This document shows positions 7,147 through 13,000 of a stretch of DNA of 22,924 nucleotides, one piece after another; position 1 is the stretch's first letter; the number at the start of each line of letters is the position of its first letter. Below the pieces are notes generated by a model that was not told the DNA's origin, made no database searches, and saw nothing but the letters and a program-made list of their open reading frames with translations. A program made the translations under genes and the position numbers. The DNA comes from Gracilibacteraceae bacterium. GTDB taxonomy: Bacteria; Bacillota; Desulfitobacteriia; Desulfitobacteriales; Syntrophobotulaceae. The stretch is from the NCBI GenBank assembly GCA_031263945.1, contig JAISEW010000024.1, forward strand, positions 1-22,924. The letters are read 5' to 3'.

Positions 7147-7176
7147 AGTATACCAGTGCCGCGCGGTCGTTGTCAA
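7147..7176 (-). promoter_or_regulatory. Promoter of amtB-glnK
   Basis: On the minus strand TTGACA (7176-7171) and TATACT (7152-7147) are spaced by 18 bp, with a TG one base before the -10 element. This is the best sigma-A promoter in the window. The leader to ATG 7063 is about 77 nt and is mostly occupied by the hairpin at 7095-7136. Confidence 0.7.
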
Positions 7177-7220
7177 TAGGCATGGAAAAAAAAGTGCGGC
7201 GGACGGACGACGGACGAGTT

Positions 7221-8390
7221 TTAGAGACGTTCTCCCGTCATGATCTCGGTGTAAATGCCGGTGATAACCGGGAAAGCGGTCTCCAGCCCAAAGAGCTTAG
7301 CCCGCTCTCTGGCCCCCGCGCCTAATTCGGCCCGCCGCGCCCCGTCCGCCGCCAGTTCGGCGACACGGGCGGCCAGCGCCGCTGTGTCGCCGGGCGGAAA
7401 AAGTTCGCCCGTCACCCCCGGCACGACAAGCTCCCGGTGTCCGCGCGCGTCGGAGGCCAGAGCGGGCAGTCCCGTCGACATCGCTTCCGTCAGGTGAAAA
7501 GGCAGCCCTTCGCTCAAACTGGTGGAGATGACGATATCCGCCGCCCGGTAATACGGGCGGATATCCCGCACATGCCCCGGAAAAACCACCCGGTCCCCCA
7601 CTCCCGCCCCCTGGGCCTCCGCCCGGCAGGCGGCTGTCTCAGAGCCTTCGCCGGGGAGATACAGCCGCCAGACGAGCGCCGGGCGCTCCCGCCGCAGGAG
7701 CGCCAGCGCCCGCACTGCCTGGCGCTGGTTTTTCCGCGGTGAAAATTCCGCCGCGTAAACCAGCGCCAGGTCTGCCGGGCGGAGGCCCAGAGCTGCCCGC
7801 TCCCGCTCCCGCTCCGCGGCGGAGGTGGCCGGGAAACGCGCCAGATCCACGCCCATACCGGGGATCTGGCGCGTTTCCCGGCCCAGACGCCGCGCCGCCG
7901 CGTAATTGTAATCGTCCCCGTTCATCAACAGGAGCCAATCAGTGCGGCGCGCCGTCACTCGCTCCGCCGCCCGCAGCAGCCGATCCCGGAAATCCGGGCG
8001 GGCGCCGGAGCGAGCCTCCGCCGCGAATAAATACCCGTGGACTGTATTCATCACTTTGAGCCGCCCCAGTCCCGGTCCCATCGCCGCCAGACGCAGGAAA
8101 AAAGCTGCCAGCGAAGTATGCGCGCTCAAAAGGGCGTATTTTTCCCGGCGGAGCAATCGATAAAACCATAACACGCCGCGCCAGTTGCTCAGGGAAGTCA
8201 TACTTTTTTCCAGCGGCGCCGCCCACACGGCGTCGGCCGCGCCCGCCGGCAGATCTGTCGCCGGTCCGCCCGCCGCGGCATGGACGATAAAGCCGCGCTC
8301 GCGTAAAAAAGCGAGATAGGGCAGATGAAACTGGGCCAAATGGCGGAAAGTCGAGGCGGCGTATAATATTTTCGTTTTGCCGGTCGTCAT
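7221..8390 (-). CDS. Glycosyltransferase family 4 (GT-B fold)
   Basis: The 389-residue product is a retaining GT-B glycosyltransferase resembling EpsD/CapM-type enzymes of exopolysaccharide, capsule or lipid-linked glycan synthesis. The N-terminal Rossmann half starts at KILYAASTFRH (7-17) and contains the NTVHGY loop (115-120). The C-terminal half has the nucleotide-sugar site with AEFSPRKNQ (214-222), GHVRDI (272-277) and the EX7E motif (E294 and E302). Donor and acceptor cannot be predicted, and no other polysaccharide gene is nearby. The ATG has no clear ribosome-binding site. Residues 170-188 (around the conserved IPGMGVD) are encoded by a perfect 22-bp inverted repeat. The 3' side has eight T residues about 28 nt after the stop but no hairpin before them. 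Confidence 0.88.
   Translation of the reverse strand: MTTGKTKILYAASTFRHLAQFHLPYLAFLRERGFIVHAAAGGPATDLPAGAADAVWAAPLEKSMTSLSNWRGVLWFYRLLRREKYALLSAHTSLAAFFLRLAAMGPGLGRLKVMNTVHGYLFAAEARSGARPDFRDRLLRAAERVTARRTDWLLLMNGDDYNYAAARRLGRETRQIPGMGVDLARFPATSAAERERERAALGLRPADLALVYAAEFSPRKNQRQAVRALALLRRERPALVWRLYLPGEGSETAACRAEAQGAGVGDRVVFPGHVRDIRPYYRAADIVISTSLSEGLPFHLTEAMSTGLPALASDARGHRELVVPGVTGELFPPGDTAALAARVAELAADGARRAELGAGARERAKLFGLETAFPVITGIYTEIMTGERL
7827..7883. repeat. Perfect 22-bp inverted repeat inside the glycosyltransferase gene
   Basis: Bases 7827-7848 are the exact reverse complement of 7862-7883, with a 13-nt loop (7849-7861). The arms start GGCCGGGAAAC and end GTTTCCCGGCC. The reading frame is intact through it. 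In single-stranded DNA or in the mRNA it would form a very stable hairpin. A perfect match of this length is far beyond chance in 23 kb. Confidence 0.97.
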
Positions 8391-8435
8391 AAGCTTTGCC
8401 GGGAATACAGCCCCAGCCTTCTCATTATATTACTT

Positions 8436-8456
8436 CCGCCGCTTTCGGAGCGGTGG
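8436..8456. other. Short GC-rich hairpin in the divergent region
   Basis: CCGCCGCT (8436-8443) faces AGCGGTGG (8449-8456) over a 5-nt loop, eight pairs with one G-U on the plus-strand transcript. No T run follows on either strand. It lies in the 5' leader of the glycosyltransferase if transcription starts from the upstream promoter at 8524. Confidence 0.4.
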
Positions 8457-8523
8457 GATCTCCGCCTGCGCGCCGGAATTTGTTTCCGTTCTCTAATCAT
8501 ATTCTATTCCCGCTTTCAGCGTC

Positions 8524-8552
8524 ATTGTACCACAAAAATATTGGAAAATCCA
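8524..8552 (-). promoter_or_regulatory. Candidate promoter of the glycosyltransferase gene
   Basis: On the minus strand the extended -10 TGgTACAAT (TACAAT at 8529-8524) has a weak TGGATT 17 bp upstream (8552-8547). It would give a leader of about 130 nt. A second -10-like TATAAT lies closer to the gene (complement of 8424-8429) but lacks a recognisable -35. Confidence 0.4.
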
Positions 8553-8607
8553 TGTTTCTTTGTTACATTACACGGACGCCCTGCAACTTTTTCGCACACC
8601 CGGCATA

Positions 8608-8637
8608 TTGTAGTTGCGTTCCGTTCCCGGATATAAT
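8608..8637 (+). promoter_or_regulatory. Promoter of the LRR/HlyD-like gene pair
   Basis: TTGTAG (8608-8613) and a consensus TATAAT (8632-8637) are 18 bp apart. The predicted start near 8644 gives a leader of about 57 nt to ATG 8701. Confidence 0.55.
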
Positions 8638-8700
8638 ATAATTATTTTATCTAAGGAAGCTCTAAGGGTTTTCATCGCGGTCGAAACATGGAGGGTAATT

Positions 8701-10263
8701 ATGCCGTTAGTGTCGGGCCAATGCTCGCGGTGCGGCGCGATTGGCCAAGTGGACTCCGGGAAGGAAGCATATGTTTGCGCGAACTGCGGCGAGCCGGTCA
8801 GCACGGAGAGGGCCGTTCGCCTGTATGAGGCGCGGACGGAAGAAAGCGCCGCGCCGGTGGAGATAGCGGAATATGACCGGCGCAAGTTTCGCGTGGAAAA
8901 CGGCGTTCTTATCAAGTATTTTGGCGGCGATCACAAGGCGGAAGTGCCTTTCGGCGTGACAGGCGTCGGCGAGGAAGCTTTCAGCGACTGCCAGATACTG
9001 CTGGAAGTGGTTTTGCCGCCCACCGTCCTGGAAATCGGGGCGAAAGCCTTTTCCAATTGCGCTAACCTCGCCAGCGTCCTGATAGCGGAGGGGACGCGCG
9101 TCGTCGGGCCCTGGGCCTTTTTTGGCTGCATCAGTCTCACGGAAGTCGCGCTGCCTGAAAGCGTCGCCACCATAGAACCGTGGGCCTTTTACGGGTGTAC
9201 GAGTTTGCGGAAAGTGCATCTGCCCTCTACCCTCACAGTGTTAAAAGAAAAATCTTTTTCCGGCTGTAACGGCTTAAAAACCATTGATTTGCCGGCCGCG
9301 CTGCTGGAAATCGGCGATTGGGCGTTTTTTGGCTGCCGCGGTCTGGAAGCGCTGACCATCCCCCCCGGCGTGCATACGATCGGCGCTTGGGCGTTTTTTG
9401 GCTGTCTCAGCCTCACCGGCGTCGTCATTCCCGGCAGCGTTACGACGATCAAGGAATCGGCTTTTCAGGATTGTATGGAGTTAGCCGCGCTGACCCTGCC
9501 CGCCGATTTGACCGTGCAGACCGATGAAAACAAAAACCGGGTCAGCGTGGTAAAATTCGCTTTTAAGGGCTGCAGCAATTTGGCTCTGGTGACCGTCGCT
9601 CCCGGGGCGGCGGAACTGCCCGCTTACGCTTTTTATGAATGCACGGCTTTAAGAACGATTGAATTGCCGGCCGGTCTTAAAAAAATAGGCCGGTTCGCTT
9701 TCCAGGGCTGTTCGTCCCTGCGGCGCCTTGACCTGCCGCCGGGCCTTGAGGAAATCGAATCTTTCGCTTTTGCCGGCTGTTCGTCGGTAATGTCTTTGAC
9801 GCTGCCCGAGGGGATAGCCGGCATAGCGGACAGCACTTTCGCCGGCTGCCAGTCGCTGAAAAACATCGATTTGCCCGCTTCGCTCCGGACTGTCGGCGCC
9901 GACGCCTTTTCCGGCTGCGTCAAACTGAATGATATCCTGCTGCCGCGGGAAATGACCGGGATCGGCCCCAGGGCTTTCGCGAGCTGCGCCGCTCTGACCG
10001 GCTTCAGTTTAGGGCCGGCGCTGCGAGAGATCGGCGAAAGAGCCTTTGAGGGCTGTATTTCTTTGAATACCGTGGCCATGCCGGAGGAAACGCGGCAAAA
10101 CGCCGAATTGATGGAAAAAGTGTTTCGCGGCACGCCGTTTTTCCGCGAGTATACAAGCGAGATGGCGCGTTCCCAGTGGCGCAAGCAGGGACGCTGCGCG
10201 CATTGCGGTGGTCAGTTGGCATTTTTTGGTAAAACTTGTAAGCAGTGCGGAAGAAAGAACTGA
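8701..10263 (+). CDS. BspA-type leucine-rich-repeat protein flanked by two zinc ribbons
   Basis: From ATG 8701, which has GGAGGG five nucleotides ahead, the product has 520 residues. An N-terminal zinc ribbon has C8, C11, C26 and C29. About sixteen leucine-rich repeats of mostly 23 residues follow (residues about 65-475), with the pattern 'LP..L..IG..AF.GC.SL..V' of the BspA/LRR_5 class. A C-terminal zinc ribbon has C499, C502, C513 and C516. One repeat near residues 265-297 is about ten residues longer. There is no signal peptide, transmembrane helix or cell-wall anchor, so unlike typical BspA adhesins it looks cytoplasmic. LRR_5 domains usually mediate protein binding; the partner is unknown. 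The stop is 6 bp before the HlyD-like gene, so the two are probably co-transcribed. Frame-extended starts from 8614 overlap the promoter and were rejected. Confidence 0.85.
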   Translation: MPLVSGQCSRCGAIGQVDSGKEAYVCANCGEPVSTERAVRLYEARTEESAAPVEIAEYDRRKFRVENGVLIKYFGGDHKAEVPFGVTGVGEEAFSDCQILLEVVLPPTVLEIGAKAFSNCANLASVLIAEGTRVVGPWAFFGCISLTEVALPESVATIEPWAFYGCTSLRKVHLPSTLTVLKEKSFSGCNGLKTIDLPAALLEIGDWAFFGCRGLEALTIPPGVHTIGAWAFFGCLSLTGVVIPGSVTTIKESAFQDCMELAALTLPADLTVQTDENKNRVSVVKFAFKGCSNLALVTVAPGAAELPAYAFYECTALRTIELPAGLKKIGRFAFQGCSSLRRLDLPPGLEEIESFAFAGCSSVMSLTLPEGIAGIADSTFAGCQSLKNIDLPASLRTVGADAFSGCVKLNDILLPREMTGIGPRAFASCAALTGFSLGPALREIGERAFEGCISLNTVAMPEETRQNAELMEKVFRGTPFFREYTSEMARSQWRKQGRCAHCGGQLAFFGKTCKQCGRKN

Positions 10264-10269
10264 AACTAA

Positions 10270-11214
10270 ATGCGGAATTTGCTGATAATATTTTTCGCCG
10301 TGGTCGCCATGGCGGTGGTTTATGTGTTCCAACTGCGCGAGGCTTGGCTGACGCGTGACCTGACTTACGAGAGCGCGCGCGAGGGCTATGTGAGTCATGA
10401 CGAGATCCTGCCGGCTGTGTTTGCCCGCTCGGAGATCCTGATCTACGCGGCTGACGCCGGCACGGTTTCTTTTATTGTTCCCGACGGGAAAAGAGCGCAA
10501 AAAGGAGAAACAGTCGCCCGGGTCGACGGGAGAGAGACTCGATATTTGACGGCGCCCGCCGCCGGTCTTGTCTGCGCCCGGACGGACGGGCTGGAAGAGA
10601 TCCTCACTCCGGCGGCTCTGCTGGAAGCTGATCTGGCGGAACTGTTCGCCAGATGCGGAGGAGCGGAGGAAGCGGCGTTTAAGGGAAACCCGGCGGGCAC
10701 GCCCGCGGCGGCTGAGGAGGACACCCCGCCGGCGGAAGAGCGGAGTTTTGTGCAGACGGGCAGGGCGGCGGGAAAAATAATCAATAATTTGCAGCCGGTC
10801 TGGGCTTATATCGCCGCGGGAAACACGCAGGGCGTCCTCAAAGGGGACCGGCTTTTCATAAACGTGGACGGGACGGTCCGCGCCTGCACGGTGGAGCGCG
10901 TGGGCGCGCCGGGGCTCGGTTTGGTGGTTTCTTTTCCGCAGTATATAAATTCCGTGACGAACACGCGCGTCAAAGAGGTGGGCTGGCGCAAAGAGACGCC
11001 GACGCACGGCGTGGTCGTCCCGGCGGCGGCTTTGTTCGCTCAGGGCGAGGAAGTCGGAGTTTACGCGATCGAAAGCGGCATCATCAATTTTCGCCGCGTC
11101 AAGATACTGGATCGGAACGAGTCGTTCGCCAGCGTGGACAATCTGCAGTCCGGCTACACCGTGGTGACAAATCCGCGGGACGGGCTGCAGGGGGTGTCGG
11201 CGGCCAGTTATTGA
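10270..11214 (+). CDS. HlyD-like membrane-anchored adaptor protein of the division cluster
   Basis: The 314-residue product has one N-terminal transmembrane segment (about 4-21) and an extracytoplasmic body. Residues about 58-90 look like half of a biotinyl/lipoyl-type beta-hammerhead (AGTVSFIVPDGKRAQKGETV), and residues about 170-310 look like the beta-barrel and membrane-proximal domains of HlyD/RND adaptors. Residues about 130-160 are a low-complexity Ala/Glu/Pro linker, where a true HlyD has a long coiled coil. Similar proteins sit just upstream of yggS/ylmE and sepF in many Bacillota, so the position supports a cell-envelope or division link rather than export; no ABC or outer-membrane partner is present. 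The ribosome site is weak (GGAAG within the end of the LRR gene), consistent with coupling to it. Confidence 0.72.
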   Translation: MRNLLIIFFAVVAMAVVYVFQLREAWLTRDLTYESAREGYVSHDEILPAVFARSEILIYAADAGTVSFIVPDGKRAQKGETVARVDGRETRYLTAPAAGLVCARTDGLEEILTPAALLEADLAELFARCGGAEEAAFKGNPAGTPAAAEEDTPPAEERSFVQTGRAAGKIINNLQPVWAYIAAGNTQGVLKGDRLFINVDGTVRACTVERVGAPGLGLVVSFPQYINSVTNTRVKEVGWRKETPTHGVVVPAAALFAQGEEVGVYAIESGIINFRRVKILDRNESFASVDNLQSGYTVVTNPRDGLQGVSAASY

Positions 11215-11321
11215 GAATATGGCTATAGATTTTATTATGACGGAATCTGTCGGAGATTGATTTTTATTGCGGAGAGAATGAAAATTGTGGAAAACAAAGA
11301 TATAAAAGAAGGATTTTTTCA

Positions 11322-11405
11322 ATGCGCGTAGAAGAAATGTGGGATAAGGCTGATTTTAAGCCTTTGGAGGCGATATGGATATCAGTGGCAGATGGCGGAC
11401 GATAA
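11322..11405 (+). CDS. Possible 27-codon ORF overlapping the start of yggS
   Basis: ATG 11322 to TAA 11403 encodes a peptide starting MRVEEMWDKADFKPLEAIW. It has AAGGA 8 nt upstream and runs 31 bp into yggS in another frame. Its translation could place ribosomes over the yggS ribosome site (TTGGAGG, ending about 6 nt before ATG 11375). YggS has a complete N-terminus of its own, so this is not a frameshifted part of it. The surrounding 160 bp hold no stronger signal than a TATAAA at 11301. Confidence 0.25.
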   Translation: MRVEEMWDKADFKPLEAIWISVADGGR

Positions 11406-12085
11406 AAGAAAGGATCGCCTCGGCGGAAAAACGCGCCGGCCGCCCGACCGGTTCAGTAAGCCTGTTGGCCGTGACCAAGACTTTTGGGCCGGAAGAAGTT
11501 TTAGCCGCCTATAAGGCCGGGCAGCGGGATTTTGGTGAAAACCGCGTGCAGGAATGGCAAGGCAAAGCGCCTTTTTTGCCGGAAGATTGCCGCTGGCATA
11601 TAATAGGCCGTCTGCAGACCAACAAAGTCAAATATCTTGACGAGCGCGTCCGCCTTATTCATTCGCTTGACCGTTTTCCGTTACTGCAGGCCTTGCAGAC
11701 CGCCGGAGAAAAAAAAGGCCTGATCTGGCCGGCGCTCCTCGAGGTGAACATTGCCGGCGACGAGGCCAAAGCCGGACTGGCGCCGGAAGAAGTCGGCGAT
11801 TTTCTGACGGCCGCGGCGGATCATTCCGCGGTGGATATCAGGGGATTTATGACCATCGGGCCTTTTGCCGCGCCTGAGGCGGAGATGAGAGAGGTGTTCC
11901 GCCGTTTGCGTCTCCTGCGGGATGAGACGCGGGCGCGGGGGATCCCGGGCGCGGCGGGGCTCGACGCCCTGTCGATGGGCATGAGCCGGGATTTTGAGAC
12001 GGCGGTGGAAGAAGGAGCGACAATAGTAAGAGTGGGCAGTCTCTTGTTTGGGGAGAGGCGACAGGACGACAGGGAGGAAGCGTGA
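11375..12085 (+). CDS. ylmE: YggS/YlmE family pyridoxal-phosphate-binding homeostasis protein
   Basis: The 236-residue product is the cytosolic PLP carrier that balances vitamin B6 pools, with no known catalytic activity. It is a single alanine-racemase-type barrel: the PLP lysine is K35 in LLAVTKTF, followed by FGENRVQE (53-60), HIIGRLQTNK (about 75-84) and, near the C-terminus, SMGMSRDFETAVEEGAT with RVGSLLFG. Length matches the family. ATG 11375 has GGAGG just upstream. In Bacillota the gene stands beside sepF and ylmG, as here; the stop is directly followed by the sepF start, so the two are one operon. Confidence 0.95.
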   Translation: MDISGRWRTIKERIASAEKRAGRPTGSVSLLAVTKTFGPEEVLAAYKAGQRDFGENRVQEWQGKAPFLPEDCRWHIIGRLQTNKVKYLDERVRLIHSLDRFPLLQALQTAGEKKGLIWPALLEVNIAGDEAKAGLAPEEVGDFLTAAADHSAVDIRGFMTIGPFAAPEAEMREVFRRLRLLRDETRARGIPGAAGLDALSMGMSRDFETAVEEGATIVRVGSLLFGERRQDDREEA

Positions 12086-12604
12086 ATGAGCAGATTAACG
12101 GATTGGTTTCTCGGCGTTAGCGACGACAGTGAAGACGACGATGAAGAAATCGTGGAACGGGAAGAAGATGAAAGGAAGTCCCGCCGGCGCGGCAAGGCCG
12201 AACCGGAACCGGCGGCGGTAAAGGAAACCGAAGCGGGGGGAGGCTTTTTTGGCGGTAACCCGTTTCAAAACGCGGCAGCCGGGAAAAAACAGGCTTCGGT
12301 GGTAAATGTGTTTGCCCAAAAGCAGTATAAAGTTATCGTTTTTAAACCATGCCAGTTCAGCGAGGCGGAGAGCATTGCCCGGCATCTGAAAGAGCGGAAT
12401 TCCGTCATCATCAACCTGGAAAAAACCGATGGGGATCTGTGGCAGCGGATCATTGACTTTATCAGCGGCACCACTTTCGCGCTGGAAGGCAAAATGCAAA
12501 AAATAGGCGAGGGCATCTTCATGTTTGTTCCCAGCAATGTGGACATCAATGATGAACTCAGCATTTATTCGGAACGGGAAATGCCCTGGCAAATAAACCG
12601 TTAA
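12086..12604 (+). CDS. sepF: Cell division protein SepF
   Basis: SepF of 172 residues, which tethers FtsZ to the membrane and assembles into rings. The N-terminus MSRLTDWFLGV is the amphipathic membrane-targeting helix. Residues about 12-80 form a charged, disordered linker (acidic run, then Arg/Lys-rich, then Gly-rich). The SepF core spans about 80-160, from YKVIVFKPCQFSEAE through VIINLEKTDGDLWQRIIDF to GEGIFMFVPSNVDI. The ATG follows the ylmE stop with no gap, and AGGGAGG lies about 9 nt ahead inside ylmE. In many Bacillota it can partly replace FtsA. Confidence 0.95.
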   Translation: MSRLTDWFLGVSDDSEDDDEEIVEREEDERKSRRRGKAEPEPAAVKETEAGGGFFGGNPFQNAAAGKKQASVVNVFAQKQYKVIVFKPCQFSEAESIARHLKERNSVIINLEKTDGDLWQRIIDFISGTTFALEGKMQKIGEGIFMFVPSNVDINDELSIYSEREMPWQINR

Positions 12605-12620
12605 CCGACGCCGCTTTCAG

Positions 12621-12666
12621 AACGCAAGCAGTAAACACATCAGCACATGATGCGTTTATTTGCGTT
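12621..12666 (+). other. Long imperfect hairpin between sepF and ylmG
   Basis: AACGCAA/TTGCGTT (12621-12627 with 12660-12666) encloses TAAAC/GTTTA (12632-12636 with 12654-12658) and CATCA/TGATG (12638-12642 with 12648-12652), with a 5-nt loop. No T run follows, so it is not a standard terminator; it may set mRNA processing or expression ratio between sepF and ylmG. Confidence 0.45.
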
Positions 12667-12689
12667 GTTAAGACGCTTTCAAAGGAGGG

Positions 12690-12956
12690 TTGATTCTGAT
12701 ATTATTGATACAATTGGTGCATTGGTTTTTTGAACTGCTCATTTTGCTGATTTTTGCCCGGTTCATCGTTTCCTGGCTGCCGGTTGACCCGCATCACCAA
12801 TTGGTCGGGCTCCTGCGCCAGGTCACGGATCCGCTTCTCAGACCTTTTAGCTTTGCCCGGACCGGTATGCTTGATTTTTCCCCGCTGCTGGCGATAATAT
12901 TGCTGCAGCTCGCGGACAGGATCGTTGTCACCGGACTCGTCCGCCTGTTTCATTAG
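12690..12956 (+). CDS. ylmG: YggT/YlmG family membrane protein
   Basis: An inner-membrane protein of about 86-88 residues with two hydrophobic helices (about 1-30 and 63-85), joined by the conserved SWLPVDPHHQ and LLRPFSF segments; the second helix begins at the typical DFSPLLAIILLQ. Family members sit next to sepF and influence division and membrane organisation; the biochemical role is unknown. The start is unclear. AAAGGAGGG (12681-12689) runs straight into TTG 12690, leaving almost no spacing, while the codon at the ideal distance is CTG 12696, and TTG 12705 is too far. ileS follows after about 44 bp. Confidence 0.88.
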   Translation: MILILLIQLVHWFFELLILLIFARFIVSWLPVDPHHQLVGLLRQVTDPLLRPFSFARTGMLDFSPLLAIILLQLADRIVVTGLVRLFH

Positions 12957-13000
12957 AGGAGAGCGTCTCTGAAAACGCGCAGAAAGGATTGATCATAACC

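Larger units (their letters stand above)
8391..8700. other. Divergent intergenic region, 310 bp
   Basis: It lies between the minus-strand glycosyltransferase and the plus-strand LRR gene. I see candidate promoters facing each way and one short hairpin. The first half is moderately AT-rich pyrimidine-biased sequence. A plus-strand ORF at 8396-8641 has no ribosome site and a low-complexity, unconvincing product, so I see no gene here. Confidence 0.7.

Noticed and set aside
7181..7220. Terminator for the glycosyltransferase at the eight-T run
   Set aside because: The T run is present on the minus strand, but the preceding GTCCG-type direct repeats cannot form a stem.
8396..8641. Plus-strand ORF in the divergent intergenic region
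   Set aside because: No ribosome site, an unlikely protein composition, and it overlaps promoter elements of both flanking genes.
8950..10110. Regular repeats that could suggest a CRISPR array
   Set aside because: The 69-bp periodicity is the coding of 23-residue leucine-rich repeats in an open frame; units vary and there are no constant repeats with unique spacers.
12957..13000. T-box leader for ileS
   Set aside because: Only about 44 bp separate ylmG and ileS, too short for specifier and antiterminator stems, and no T-box sequence is seen.
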